A stretch of 23,358 bases of DNA from CAZUMJ01 sp964621605 (GCA_964621605.1 CAZUMJ010000044.1:1-23358); one strand, 5' to 3'; counted from the stretch's first letter, positions 5,910 to 14,035 are shown. Program-made: numbers and translations. Notes: generated by a model from the sequence alone, not told the origin.

Positions 5910-8900
5910 ATGTGCGGCATCATCGCCATCGTCCGACGCCGAGCTGACCGACCTGCGCCGGCCCTCGACGCCGTCCTCGCGCACGTAGACGGAGTTCCCG
6001 ACGCTCTCGCTCGCCTGTCGGTCGAGGCCGACCCTCAGCTGCTGGCGACCGGCCTCAGTTCGGTTGCGGGCCAGATCGCGGCAGCGGACACGCTCTTGCG
6101 TGGAGCTCCCGGGGTGTGGGCCCTGCTCGACCAACCCACGATGGGTGCACGCCTGGCAGCGCTCGAGGAGGCGGCGACGCCGTTCCTCGCAGAGGTCGAG
6201 AACCAACTCGACAGGCTCGGTCCGAGCTGGCCGGCCGGTTCGATCGAAGCGGTGAACGCGGCGCTCGTGTCGGTGCGCGACGCCGGGTGGTCGTTGACGC
6301 GCGACCGGGTGCGCACCGCGCGCGGTGTCGCCGACCTGGCGGGGCATGCCGCATCGCAGACGGCACTCGAGGCGTTCCTCTCGATCCAGCAGGCGCTCGC
6401 CGGCATCGACCGCCTCGAGGTGCGCGGACGCGACTCGGCCGGGGTGCACGTGCTCGTCGACGGGCACGGACTCGACCTCACCTCCGAAGTGGTCGAGGAG
6501 CTGCTCGACGGACGCGCGAGCGATCCGCTCTTCGGGTCGACGTCGGTTCGGGTGACCGAGAGCGGGGCCCTGAGCTTCGTCTACAAGGCGGCTGCCGAGA
6601 TCGGCGAGTTGGGCGACAACACCGCGGCACTTCGCCGCGCGATCGCCGCCGACGCGCTGCTGCACCGGGCCTTGCGAGCGGAGACCGCCCAGGCCCTCGT
6701 CCTCGCCCACACCCGCTGGGCGAGCGTCGGCATCATCTCGCAGGCGAACGCCCACCCCCTCAACTCCGAGGAGGTCGACGGCCTCCCGTCGCCCTATGTC
6801 GTCGCTGCGCTCAATGGCGACATCGACAACTTCGCCGATCTCAAGTCGGTCGAGGGCATGCGCATCGCGTCGGAGATCACCACCGACGCCAAGGTCATCC
6901 CCATCCTCGTCTCGCGGCGCCTCCGCGAGGGAGCGCCGCTGCAGGAGGCGTTCCGCTTGGCCGTCATGAGCTTCGACGGATCGGTTGCGATCGGTGCCGC
7001 GTCGGCGGCGGACCCCGACCAGCTCCTGTTGGCGCTGCGCGGCAGCGGGCAAGCGCTCTACGTCGGCCTCGCCGAAGACTGCTTCGTGGTGGCGAGCGAG
7101 CCGTACGGTCTCGTCGAGGACACCTCCACGTACCTCCGCCTCGACGGCGAGACCCCCGCCAACCCCGAGAACCCGACCGCAAGTCGTGGACAGGTAGTCG
7201 TGCTCACCCGCTCGGGTGCGGGCGCTATCGAAGGCATCGAGCGCTCCGCCTACGACGGGACCCCCCTCCCGGTCGTAGAGGCCGACCTCGCCACGGCCGA
7301 GATCACCACCCGTGACATCGACCGCAGCGACAACCCGCACTACCTCCTGAAGGAGATCAGCGAGGCGCCGCAGTCGTTCCGCAAGACGCTGCGCGGCAAG
7401 CTCGTCGAACGGGACGGGGCCGTGCATGTCGCACTCGGGCCCGACACGCTTCCCGACACGCTTCGAGCTGCGCTGCGCGAGGGGCGCGTGCGCAAGGTGC
7501 GCGTCATCGGTCAGGGCACCGCGGCCGTCGCCGGGCAGAGCCTCGCCCGCACCCTTGCAGAGCTCACCGAGGAGCTCCCCGTCGACGTGCAGGCGGTGCT
7601 CGCCACCGAGCTCTCGGGCTTCGGGTTGCGCGCCGATATGTCCGACACGCTGGTGGTGGCCATCAGCCAGTCCGGCACGACGACCGACACCAACCGCACC
7701 GTCGACCTCGTGCGTGGTCGTGGCGCCCGAGTCGTGGCGATCGTGAACCGCCGCAACTCCGACCTCACCGACAAGGCCGACGGTGTGCTGTACACGTCCG
7801 ACGGCCGCGACGTCGAGATGAGCGTGGCGTCCACGAAGGCGTTCTATGCGCAGATCGCGGCGGGTTTCCTGTTGGCGCATGCCATCACAGACGAGCTCCT
7901 GGGCGGCGCCGCCGATCCACGAGCGGGAGCGCGCAGTGCGGTGCTCGACGCCCTGCGCGGCGTTCCGGCCGCGATGGAGGAGACGCTCGCGCTGCGACCC
8001 CAGATCGCCGTCGCGGCACAGCAGGTCGCGCCCAACCGTCGCTATTGGGCGGTCGTGGGCAGCGGCGCCGATCGGGTCGCCGCGCACGAGATCCGGGTGA
8101 AGCTGTCGGAGCTCTGCTACAAGTCGATCGCCTGCGACAACACCGAGGACAAGAAGCACATCGACCTCTCGTCGGAGCCGCTCATCCTGGTGTGCGCCAC
8201 CGGGCTCTCCGGCTCGAACGCGGATGACGTCGCGAAGGAGGTGGCCATCTACCGCGCGCACAAGGCGGCGCCGGTCGTGGTCGCCAGCGAGGGCGAGGAG
8301 CGCTTCGGTGCGGCGCTCCATGTGATCAGCGTCCCCGCGATCCATCCGGAGCTGTCGTTCATCTTGGCGACGGTCGTCGGGCATCTCTTCGGCTACGAGG
8401 CGGCACTCGCCATCGACGCGCTCGCGGTGCCGTTGCGTGAGGCGCGTGCGCAGGTCGAGCAACTGGCGTCGTCACGCCTCGAGGGCGATCAGCTGCTCGC
8501 CGCGCTGGCGCCGCTGTTCCAGGCGACCTCACGCCGGTGGTTCAGCGGGCTGCGATCGGGTGCCTACGACGGTGCGCTCGAGGCGAGCACGGCCATGCGG
8601 GTGTCCGCGCTCCTGCGGTACGCGTCGGGCCTCCTCCCGCTGGAGCTGTACCAGCTCGACTTCGGGCGCCAGGGGTCCCCCAGCGTCCTGCTCGAAGACC
8701 TCGCGTCGGCGCTCACCGCCGGCATCGAGGAGCTCACGCGCCCTGTCGATGCCATCAAGCACCAGGCGAAGACCGTGACGGTCGGCATCTCGCGTTCGGA
8801 CGAGGGGGTCGTGCACGTCCCCCTCGTGGCGGCCGCACTCGACGCGGGGGCGGCGCGCGACAGGCTCACGTACCGGGCGCTGCGCACCTTGGCAGAGCTC

Positions 8901-9371
8901 GACCCGGCCGTCGACGAGGTCATCGGGTTCACCCGCTACCGCGTGGAGGGCAGCGTCGAGGACCAGCAGGCCACGATCGTGGTGGTCGACCGCGGTGGTA
9001 TCTCGCGCGACCTCCCGCTCCGCACCGAAGAGAACCCCTTGTTGCGCGGCACCAAGCACCGCGTCGCCTACGAGCGTGAGGTGACGGTGGCGGTCGGGCG
9101 GAGCGACGGTCGGACCGTGGTCCTCGTCCCCGAGGTGAAGGGGAACCAGTGCACGGGCATCACCTTGCTGCACGTTCGGCTCCACGACCGCCTGGCGCCA
9201 CGGGTGATGCGCGGCGTGTTGGAGGGCTACCGAGGTCGGTACGCCGCACTGCGTGACGCGGTCACGGAGACCGAGCCGGCCATGCGCGAAGACCTGCTCG
9301 GAGACCTCTCCGTGGTCGACCTCCTCACCGCGCCGGTCCTGGTGTTGGCGGCGCAGTGGAAGGCAACCTGA
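5910..9371 (+). CDS. Giant GlmS-type glutamine amidotransferase/SIS-domain protein (probable glucosamine-6-phosphate synthase)
   Basis: 1153 residues; the start is fixed because Cys2 after Met1 must be the class II amidotransferase nucleophile (MCGIIAIV), with GGGAG seven bases upstream. Expected reaction: fructose-6-phosphate + glutamine to glucosamine-6-phosphate + glutamate. Glutaminase part: RGRDSAG (172-178), HTRW (267-270), NAHP (280-283), Asn302-Gly303 and Asp326, matching Arg73-Trp74, Asn98-Gly99 and Asp123 of E. coli GlmS. SIS1 (~525-660): GQGTA, SQSGTTTDT (586-594), ASTKAF (640-645). SIS2 (~710-835): Glu727, Lys731, Glu734 and His750 with exactly the spacing of GlmS Glu481, Lys485, Glu488 and His504. 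AKTVTV (953-958) resembles the GlmS C-tail with its sugar-binding Lys603. Odd: GlmS is ~610 residues; here there are insertions after Cys2 and after SIS2, and a long C-terminal extension. It occupies the usual glmS position between glmM and acpS, so it is probably the working GlmS; regulation or a different substrate is possible. Confidence 0.85.
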   Translation: MCGIIAIVRRRADRPAPALDAVLAHVDGVPDALARLSVEADPQLLATGLSSVAGQIAAADTLLRGAPGVWALLDQPTMGARLAALEEAATPFLAEVENQLDRLGPSWPAGSIEAVNAALVSVRDAGWSLTRDRVRTARGVADLAGHAASQTALEAFLSIQQALAGIDRLEVRGRDSAGVHVLVDGHGLDLTSEVVEELLDGRASDPLFGSTSVRVTESGALSFVYKAAAEIGELGDNTAALRRAIAADALLHRALRAETAQALVLAHTRWASVGIISQANAHPLNSEEVDGLPSPYVVAALNGDIDNFADLKSVEGMRIASEITTDAKVIPILVSRRLREGAPLQEAFRLAVMSFDGSVAIGAASAADPDQLLLALRGSGQALYVGLAEDCFVVASEPYGLVEDTSTYLRLDGETPANPENPTASRGQVVVLTRSGAGAIEGIERSAYDGTPLPVVEADLATAEITTRDIDRSDNPHYLLKEISEAPQSFRKTLRGKLVERDGAVHVALGPDTLPDTLRAALREGRVRKVRVIGQGTAAVAGQSLARTLAELTEELPVDVQAVLATELSGFGLRADMSDTLVVAISQSGTTTDTNRTVDLVRGRGARVVAIVNRRNSDLTDKADGVLYTSDGRDVEMSVASTKAFYAQIAAGFLLAHAITDELLGGAADPRAGARSAVLDALRGVPAAMEETLALRPQIAVAAQQVAPNRRYWAVVGSGADRVAAHEIRVKLSELCYKSIACDNTEDKKHIDLSSEPLILVCATGLSGSNADDVAKEVAIYRAHKAAPVVVASEGEERFGAALHVISVPAIHPELSFILATVVGHLFGYEAALAIDALAVPLREARAQVEQLASSRLEGDQLLAALAPLFQATSRRWFSGLRSGAYDGALEASTAMRVSALLRYASGLLPLELYQLDFGRQGSPSVLLEDLASALTAGIEELTRPVDAIKHQAKTVTVGISRSDEGVVHVPLVAAALDAGAARDRLTYRALRTLAELDPAVDEVIGFTRYRVEGSVEDQQATIVVVDRGGISRDLPLRTEENPLLRGTKHRVAYEREVTVAVGRSDGRTVVLVPEVKGNQCTGITLLHVRLHDRLAPRVMRGVLEGYRGRYAALRDAVTETEPAMREDLLGDLSVVDLLTAPVLVLAAQWKAT

Positions 9372-9378
9372 GCCACCC

Positions 9379-9744
9379 ATGATCGGCATCGGCGTCGACC
9401 TCGTCGACGTGCCGCGTCTGCGCACGGCTCTGGCCCGCACGCCCGGCCTTCTCGATCGCCTCTTCACCGCGGATGAGCGGGCCTACTGCGAACAACGCCA
9501 CGACCCGACCGAGCGCTACGCGGTGCGGTTCGCGGCCAAGGAAGCTGCGATGAAGGCGCTTGGCGTCGGGCTCGGTGCGGTCGGCTGGCACGACATCGAG
9601 GTAGCTCGGGCCCCCTCGGGGAGGCCCGAGCTGCACCTCTCGGGGCGGGCTGCGGCGTTGGCGAGCGGGCAAGGCGTGACGTCGTGGTTGGTGACGCTCA
9701 GCCACACTGCGACCGTCGCCGAGGCGATCGTCGTCGCCCGCTGA
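9379..9744 (+). CDS. acpS: Holo-[acyl-carrier-protein] synthase
   Basis: 121 residues from the ATG at 9379, seven bases after the GlmS-type stop. AcpS transfers the 4'-phosphopantetheine arm of coenzyme A to a serine of acyl carrier protein, switching on fatty acid synthesis. Seen: the N-terminal motif IGIGVDLVDVPRL with the Mg-binding Asp (residue 7), and the second signature RFAAKEAAMKALG with the catalytic Glu and Lys. The C-terminal strand V-TLSHTATVAEAIVV is also typical. Length is standard for the trimeric AcpS type. It is probably co-transcribed with the upstream gene. It ends nine bases from the stop codon of the convergent ABC permease gene, leaving almost no room for a separate terminator. 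Confidence 0.95.
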   Translation: MIGIGVDLVDVPRLRTALARTPGLLDRLFTADERAYCEQRHDPTERYAVRFAAKEAAMKALGVGLGAVGWHDIEVARAPSGRPELHLSGRAAALASGQGVTSWLVTLSHTATVAEAIVVAR

Positions 9745-9753
9745 CCGCGGACC

Positions 9754-11781
9754 TCAGGTCGGGCGGACCAACAGGCGCTGCTCCGCCGCTCGGGTGCGTC
9801 CTCGGGTCGTCGCCGCGGTGATCACGGCGGCGAAGAGGGGCACGGCGAGCAGGAGCAGCAACTCCGCAGGCACCTGATAGGGGATGGGCGGCAGCGTCTT
9901 CCCGCTGAAGCGCCCGCGGTGGTTGTACACGAAGAGCCCGAGCGCACTGGTGGCGAGCCCGCTGACGACGCCGAGCAGGATGCCGGTGGTGGCGAGCAGG
10001 CCGGACTGCCAGGCCTCTCGTGCCCGTCGGGTGCCGACCCGTGCGCCCAGCAGTGCGAGCACGTCGTCGTCCTGGCGGCGTGCGATCGCCGCGAACCGCA
10101 ACGTGAGCAGGATGACCGCGAGCATCAGCACCACTGCGGTCACCGTGGCCGCACGCCGGTCGGTGGCGGTGCGCAGGACCGACGCGGCATCGTCGAGCCG
10201 CGTCGCGTCGAGGCGGGTGAGGTCAGCCGTGTCGCCAGGCTCGACGGTCGCGGATTGCGGCAGCGCGGCCCGCACCGCCGCGACGTCGGCCTCCGACGGC
10301 GCGTGTGGGAGCGATGCGACGACGCCGAGGGTCACCTGGGAGGTGGTGGGCACCCCGTGTGCGTGCAGGGTCTCGGCGGAGACGAGCACCGAGGGGAGTT
10401 GTGCGCCGACCCGCGTCGTGGAGGCGAGGGTGGCGGGAAGCTCGATGCCCGCGGCCGCGGTGTGGGCACCGTCGGAGGTCCGGCACAGCAGCCCGACGTG
10501 GGCGCCGTCTCGCAACACGCCCGGGTCCAGGGCGAGCGCGTCGCCTCGTGCGAGGACGGGGGCGAACGATTCGAGGCCCAGTGCGGACAGCACCGCCGGT
10601 GTCGCCAGCGCCACCTCGCCCGTGCCGAGCATGGTCACACCCGCTGCAGGGCACACGTCGAGTTGCGGCTGCAGCAGCTCGGTCGGGCGTGGCGTGGGTG
10701 GTTCCGTCGGGAGCGTGTCACCCGACGGGATGCCGGGGGTGCGGAGCACCGCCACGTGGGCCCCGGGGAGCGATGCGGTGAGCGAGGCGACGTCGGGTTG
10801 CGCGCTGGGGAAGAGGTCCAGGAGGTTCGCGTTCCGACCCACGATCTGGTTTGTCGTGGTTCCCGCCGTGAAGGTGTGCACGGGCAGCGCGGCACGCCGG
10901 CGCGTCTCACGGGTCGTGAACCCGGTGCCGAGCACCGACAGCACGACCACGATCGCGGTCGTGATCGCGGCGAGCCCGACGGCGACGTCGGTGCCGCCTC
11001 CCGGCCGCCCGAGAAGTCGCGCCGCCAGGGTGCCGCTCCGGCCGAGGGGGAGTCGTTCGGCGAGGCGCGCGGCGCCCCGACGAGTCGGCGGTGCCAGGAG
11101 CACGACACCGACCCCGACGGCAGCCAAGCCAGGCCACAAGGCCAGATTGAGGTCGCTGAAGGTCTCCGACGATCCCGGGAACAGGGCGCCGATGGCGAGC
11201 GCGAACACGCCCGCACCGAGGCGTGCCACGAGCGCGCCGGTGCGCGGGCGACCGGTCGCGGCGCCTTCGTCTCCGTGGACGCCGGCATCCGACGTGCGGA
11301 GGCCGGTGAACAAGAGGGGCACCCCCACACCGGCAAGCGCGGCCCACAGGATGCGCACCCCGGTGTGGCACGCGATGCCGACGAGGATGCCGGCGAGGAG
11401 GCCCAGCACCGTGGCTGGGAGCGCCACGAGCATCACCGCGGCGCGGACTCGCTGTGCCCTCGTGCGATCCGTCGCGCCGAGCGCGCGGAGGAGGGTGCTT
11501 CGTTGCTCGCTCTCGGGGGTGGGACTGCTCGTCATCGCCGACGCGGTGGCGGCGACAACGACGAAGCCGGCAAGCGCGCTGCTGGCCCCGACGACCGTGT
11601 TGCTCGGGTCGACGGCGACGGCGAGCACGCCGGCTGTCATGGCCACCAACGCGAACGCGGTGCGTGCGGGGTCCTCGCGGAGCTCGAGGACACCCAGACG
11701 TGCGGCGAGCGAGCGCGGCGCGTGGCGTCGTGGGTCGCGTCCGGCCGCGTTCGTGGTGGGGGTGTGCGGGTGCGTGTCCAT
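9754..11781 (-). CDS. ABC transporter permease, FtsX/MacB-like
   Basis: 675 residues. The ATG at 11781 shares its A with the TGA of the ATPase gene (TGATG), so translation is coupled. About ten membrane segments are visible (roughly 41-58, 64-80, 113-137, 144-160, 185-202, 213-231, 265-288, 545-567, 594-618, 638-657), with a ~255-residue extracytoplasmic region (289-544) between the seventh and eighth. Two FtsX-like cytoplasmic coupling segments are visible: LLRALGATDRTRAQRVRA before helix 3, and DDVLALLGARVGTRRAREAWQ before helix 9. This layout fits a fused or duplicated FtsX-type permease of the MacB/LolCDE group, which moves lipids, peptides or antibiotics outward or senses them mechanically. 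The substrate is unknown. Control by the PadR repressor upstream suggests a drug or toxic-compound response. Confidence 0.85.
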   Translation of the reverse strand: MDTHPHTPTTNAAGRDPRRHAPRSLAARLGVLELREDPARTAFALVAMTAGVLAVAVDPSNTVVGASSALAGFVVVAATASAMTSSPTPESEQRSTLLRALGATDRTRAQRVRAAVMLVALPATVLGLLAGILVGIACHTGVRILWAALAGVGVPLLFTGLRTSDAGVHGDEGAATGRPRTGALVARLGAGVFALAIGALFPGSSETFSDLNLALWPGLAAVGVGVVLLAPPTRRGAARLAERLPLGRSGTLAARLLGRPGGGTDVAVGLAAITTAIVVVLSVLGTGFTTRETRRRAALPVHTFTAGTTTNQIVGRNANLLDLFPSAQPDVASLTASLPGAHVAVLRTPGIPSGDTLPTEPPTPRPTELLQPQLDVCPAAGVTMLGTGEVALATPAVLSALGLESFAPVLARGDALALDPGVLRDGAHVGLLCRTSDGAHTAAAGIELPATLASTTRVGAQLPSVLVSAETLHAHGVPTTSQVTLGVVASLPHAPSEADVAAVRAALPQSATVEPGDTADLTRLDATRLDDAASVLRTATDRRAATVTAVVLMLAVILLTLRFAAIARRQDDDVLALLGARVGTRRAREAWQSGLLATTGILLGVVSGLATSALGLFVYNHRGRFSGKTLPPIPYQVPAELLLLLAVPLFAAVITAATTRGRTRAAEQRLLVRPT

Positions 11782-12494
11782 CAGGCCCTCCGGGGGTTCG
11801 ACGGGGTGGTGTCGGCGTCGACGCGGTCGACGATGTGGCCGTCTCGCATGCTCACGACCTCGTCGGCCCAGGAGGCGAGCCGGCTGTCGTGGGTGACCAT
11901 CAGGACGCCGCGTCCGTCACGGCTGAGGTCGGCGAGGAGGCGCACGATGCGGTCCGCGGCGACGGAGTCGAGCGAGGCGGTCGGCTCGTCTGCCAGCAGC
12001 AGGGGGCGCGTCCCGACGATGCCGCGGGCGATGGCCACGAGCTGTTGTTGGCCGATCGAGAGTGCCGTCGCCGGCTGGTCGGCGAGGTCGGTGGCGCCGA
12101 CCGCCTCGAGCGCCTCCATCGCCCTGCCTGCCGCGGTCGCTTGCCGTTCGCCGTCGAGCTCGAGGGGGAGCGCCACGTTCTGCACCACGGTGAGGCCGGC
12201 CATGAGGCTGTGGCGTTGGTGGACGACGCCGAGGTCGCGGCGGCGTCGCTCGGCCCACCAGCCCCGGCCCCAGGTGGGTGGCGTCGCGCCGTCGATCGTG
12301 ATGGTGCCGCCGGTCGGGGCGACGAGTCCGCACGCGAGGTTGATGAGCGTGGACTTGCCGCTGCCGCTGGGCCCGGTGAGCGCGACGAAGCGGCCGCGGT
12401 CGACGACAAGGCTGATGTCGTCGAGGACGGTGCGGGTGGCGCGCCCGTCGAGGTAGGCGCACGAGACGTGATCGAGCGCGAGCAAGGTGGTCAT
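11781..12494 (-). CDS. ABC transporter ATP-binding protein
   Basis: 237 residues from the ATG at 12494, which overlaps the padR TGA as ATGA; GGGAG lies upstream. Seen in order: an aromatic A-loop region (CAYLDG), Walker A GPSGSGKS (41-48), Q-loop Gln93 (VVHQRHSL), signature LSIGQQQ (145-151), Walker B LLLADE (165-170), D-loop SLDS (174-177) and the H-loop His202. These are the motifs and order of MacB/LolD-type ATPases that work with FtsX-like permeases; the partner is the next gene. The signature has Ile in place of the first Gly of LSGGQ, a tolerated but less common variant. All catalytic residues are present, so it should hydrolyse ATP. Confidence 0.93.
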   Translation of the reverse strand: MTTLLALDHVSCAYLDGRATRTVLDDISLVVDRGRFVALTGPSGSGKSTLINLACGLVAPTGGTITIDGATPPTWGRGWWAERRRRDLGVVHQRHSLMAGLTVVQNVALPLELDGERQATAAGRAMEALEAVGATDLADQPATALSIGQQQLVAIARGIVGTRPLLLADEPTASLDSVAADRIVRLLADLSRDGRGVLMVTHDSRLASWADEVVSMRDGHIVDRVDADTTPSNPRRA

Positions 12495-13078
12495 CGGGAG
12501 ACTCCCTTCGAAGGGGTCGACGTGTGGTCGTCCGCCGGGTTGGAGGATGCGGCCGCGAGGTCGCGGGCTCGCAAGAGGGCTTCGGTTCGGTCCAGCCACC
12601 GCAGGTCTGCCTCACGGCGTGCGAGCAGGACCTCGGTGACGAGCTGGGCGGCCAAGGTGCCGTCGGGGTCGTCGCGCTGTGCTCGGCGCAGCTCTTGGAG
12701 GTGTTGCAGGATGCGGTGCCGGGCGTGGTCGATGACGGGCAGCACCGTGTGGGTGGGGCCGTCCGCCGCGAGGAGGATCTCCATGACCAGGTCTTCGCGC
12801 GGTGCGTCGGTGTGTGCTGCCAGACCCGCTCGCCACGAGTCGAGCGCACCGCTGCCCGCGTCGGTGAGGGCGTAGAGCCGCCGGCGACCGCTGGTGTCGT
12901 CGGGGTCGTCCTCGCCGGAGACCAGCCCGTCGCGGGTCAAGCGGTCGAGGGTGGTGTACACCTGCCCGCTGTTGAGACCCCAGAGGCCTGCGGTGCGGCG
13001 TTCGAACTCGGCGCGCAGGTCGTAGCCGTGCCGAGGCCGTTCGGCCAAGAGAGTGAGAAGTCCTTCGCGTACGCCCAT
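12491..13078 (-). CDS. PadR-family transcriptional regulator
   Basis: 195 residues from the ATG at 13078. The N-terminal winged helix is typical of PadR: VREGLLTLLAERPRHGYDL (residues 3-21), then GLNSGQVYTTLDRLTRDGLV (34-53) with the recognition helix, and RRRLYALTDAG (65-75) forming the wing. The C-terminal ~100 residues are helical and charged, with LLARREADLRWLDRTEALLRARD at the end, the dimerising domain of the longer PadR subfamily. PadR proteins repress transporter or detoxification genes and are released by small aromatic or drug-like ligands. It is the first gene of the operon with the ABC genes, which overlap it by four bases. Palindromes inside its own promoter suggest self-repression. 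No Shine-Dalgarno sequence is seen; the message is probably leaderless. Confidence 0.93.
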   Translation of the reverse strand: MGVREGLLTLLAERPRHGYDLRAEFERRTAGLWGLNSGQVYTTLDRLTRDGLVSGEDDPDDTSGRRRLYALTDAGSGALDSWRAGLAAHTDAPREDLVMEILLAADGPTHTVLPVIDHARHRILQHLQELRRAQRDDPDGTLAAQLVTEVLLARREADLRWLDRTEALLRARDLAAASSNPADDHTSTPSKGVSR

Positions 13079-13085
13079 CGCAATG

Positions 13086-13115
13086 AGTATCGAGTAGTCA
13101 CTACTCAGTAGTCAA
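13086..13115 (-). promoter_or_regulatory. padR-ABC operon promoter with overlapping operator-like palindromes
   Basis: On the minus strand TTGACT (13115-13110) and GATACT (13091-13086), 18 bases apart, make a good promoter. The start would fall at or beside the padR ATG (13078). The spacer holds two overlapping odd palindromes, read on the plus strand: GAGTAGT-C-ACTACTC (13092-13106) and ACTACT-C-AGTAGT (13100-13112). A protein bound here would block RNA polymerase. PadR self-control is inferred from position and symmetry. Confidence 0.6.
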
Positions 13116-13128
13116 GCGCGATCTTGGG

Positions 13129-14028
13129 CTAGTTCTCCTGGGTGAACGCACGCAACGTGCGCAACATGTCCTCCCAGTGCGTCAGCAGGAGCGCATGCCC
13201 GGCGGTCGGGAACTCGCGCAGCTGTCCCTGCGGGAGGTGCGCCTCGTACCACCTCCCGAACGCCGTGGGGCAGGTGTCGTCGTGCCCGCCGTACCAGAGC
13301 GCCACCGGCGCGGTGACGGCGTCGAGCGCGATGCCGCTCGGGCTGTAGGCACAGCGAAGGTCGGCGATGAGCCCGTCGAACCCGCCCGCGATGCTGTCGA
13401 GGAGGGCTTCCACCATTCGGTCCGGCGCGCCAGGCACCGATGCCAGCTCGGCTCGCGTGGTGTCGTCGTGGCCCGTCAGGTGCTCGTGGCCGAGCTCCCA
13501 GGTCGGGGGGTCGGGCACCAGCATCGGCGCCATCATCTCGGCTGCCTCCGCCGCGCCGAGCTCCGCGGCCGCTTCCACCATGGCGAGGCGGGGATCACCG
13601 GCGGCGTCGCGGATGGCCGCATCGGCGTAGGCCTCGACGGGAACCGTGCCCGCCACGAGGCCCATCCCGGTCAGGCGAGGCCCGAGCTGGACTGCTGCGG
13701 CCAGCGCCCAGGGGGCCCCGGCAGACCACGTCAAGATCGCCGCGCGCTCGACGCTCAGGTCGGCCAGCAGCAGCTCGACGTCGCCGGCGAACGAGGCGAA
13801 CGTCGCGTCGGCGTGGGGGCTGGAGGCACCGAACCCGGGGCGGTCGAGCGCAAGGAGGCGCACGCCTGCTGCCGTCGCCAACTCGTCGTCGGGGTGGCGT
13901 GCACGCCGGGTGTCGGGCGTGCCGTGGACGAAGAGCACCGGCACACCGTCCGGGTCGCCCACGTCGTCGACCGCGAGGTCTCGCCCGTCGGGAAGGCGCA
14001 CCAGATGCGTCGGCGGAGGCCCGTACAC
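13129..14028 (-). CDS. Alpha/beta-hydrolase fold protein
   Basis: 299 residues from the GTG at 14028, chosen because TAGCGT (14041-14036) ends seven bases upstream as a leaderless -10 box; a GTG at 14037 is the alternative. Seen: the oxyanion loop VHGTPDTRRAR (34-44), DRPGFGAS (62-69), the nucleophile elbow TWSAGAPWA with Ser102, an acidic residue in YGGHDDTCP (Asp250 or Asp251) and His278 in TAGHALL. The catalytic triad is therefore complete, although the usual G-x-S-x-G elbow is T-W-S-A-G here. No signal peptide, so cytoplasmic. It resembles small esterases or epoxide-hydrolase/haloperoxidase-like hydrolases; the substrate is not predictable. It lies 50 bases upstream of padR on the same strand, but padR seems to have its own promoter. 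Confidence 0.85.
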   Translation of the reverse strand: MYGPPPTHLVRLPDGRDLAVDDVGDPDGVPVLFVHGTPDTRRARHPDDELATAAGVRLLALDRPGFGASSPHADATFASFAGDVELLLADLSVERAAILTWSAGAPWALAAAVQLGPRLTGMGLVAGTVPVEAYADAAIRDAAGDPRLAMVEAAAELGAAEAAEMMAPMLVPDPPTWELGHEHLTGHDDTTRAELASVPGAPDRMVEALLDSIAGGFDGLIADLRCAYSPSGIALDAVTAPVALWYGGHDDTCPTAFGRWYEAHLPQGQLREFPTAGHALLLTHWEDMLRTLRAFTQEN

Positions 14029-14035
14029 GGCGAGC

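Noticed and set aside
5544..8462. 972-codon open frame on the minus strand through glmM and the GlmS-type gene
   Set aside because: Low-complexity Arg/Gly/His/Asp-rich translation and complete overlap with two well-identified genes; a composition artefact.
5910..9371. The giant GlmS-type gene as an assembly or frameshift fusion of two genes
   Set aside because: One continuous frame with uniform codon bias, and the extra parts lie within as well as after the conserved domains, which a simple fusion of neighbours would not produce.
9919..12456. Long plus-strand frames over the ABC permease and ATPase genes
   Set aside because: Antisense shadows; the minus-strand frames have Walker A/B, signature motif and membrane helices.
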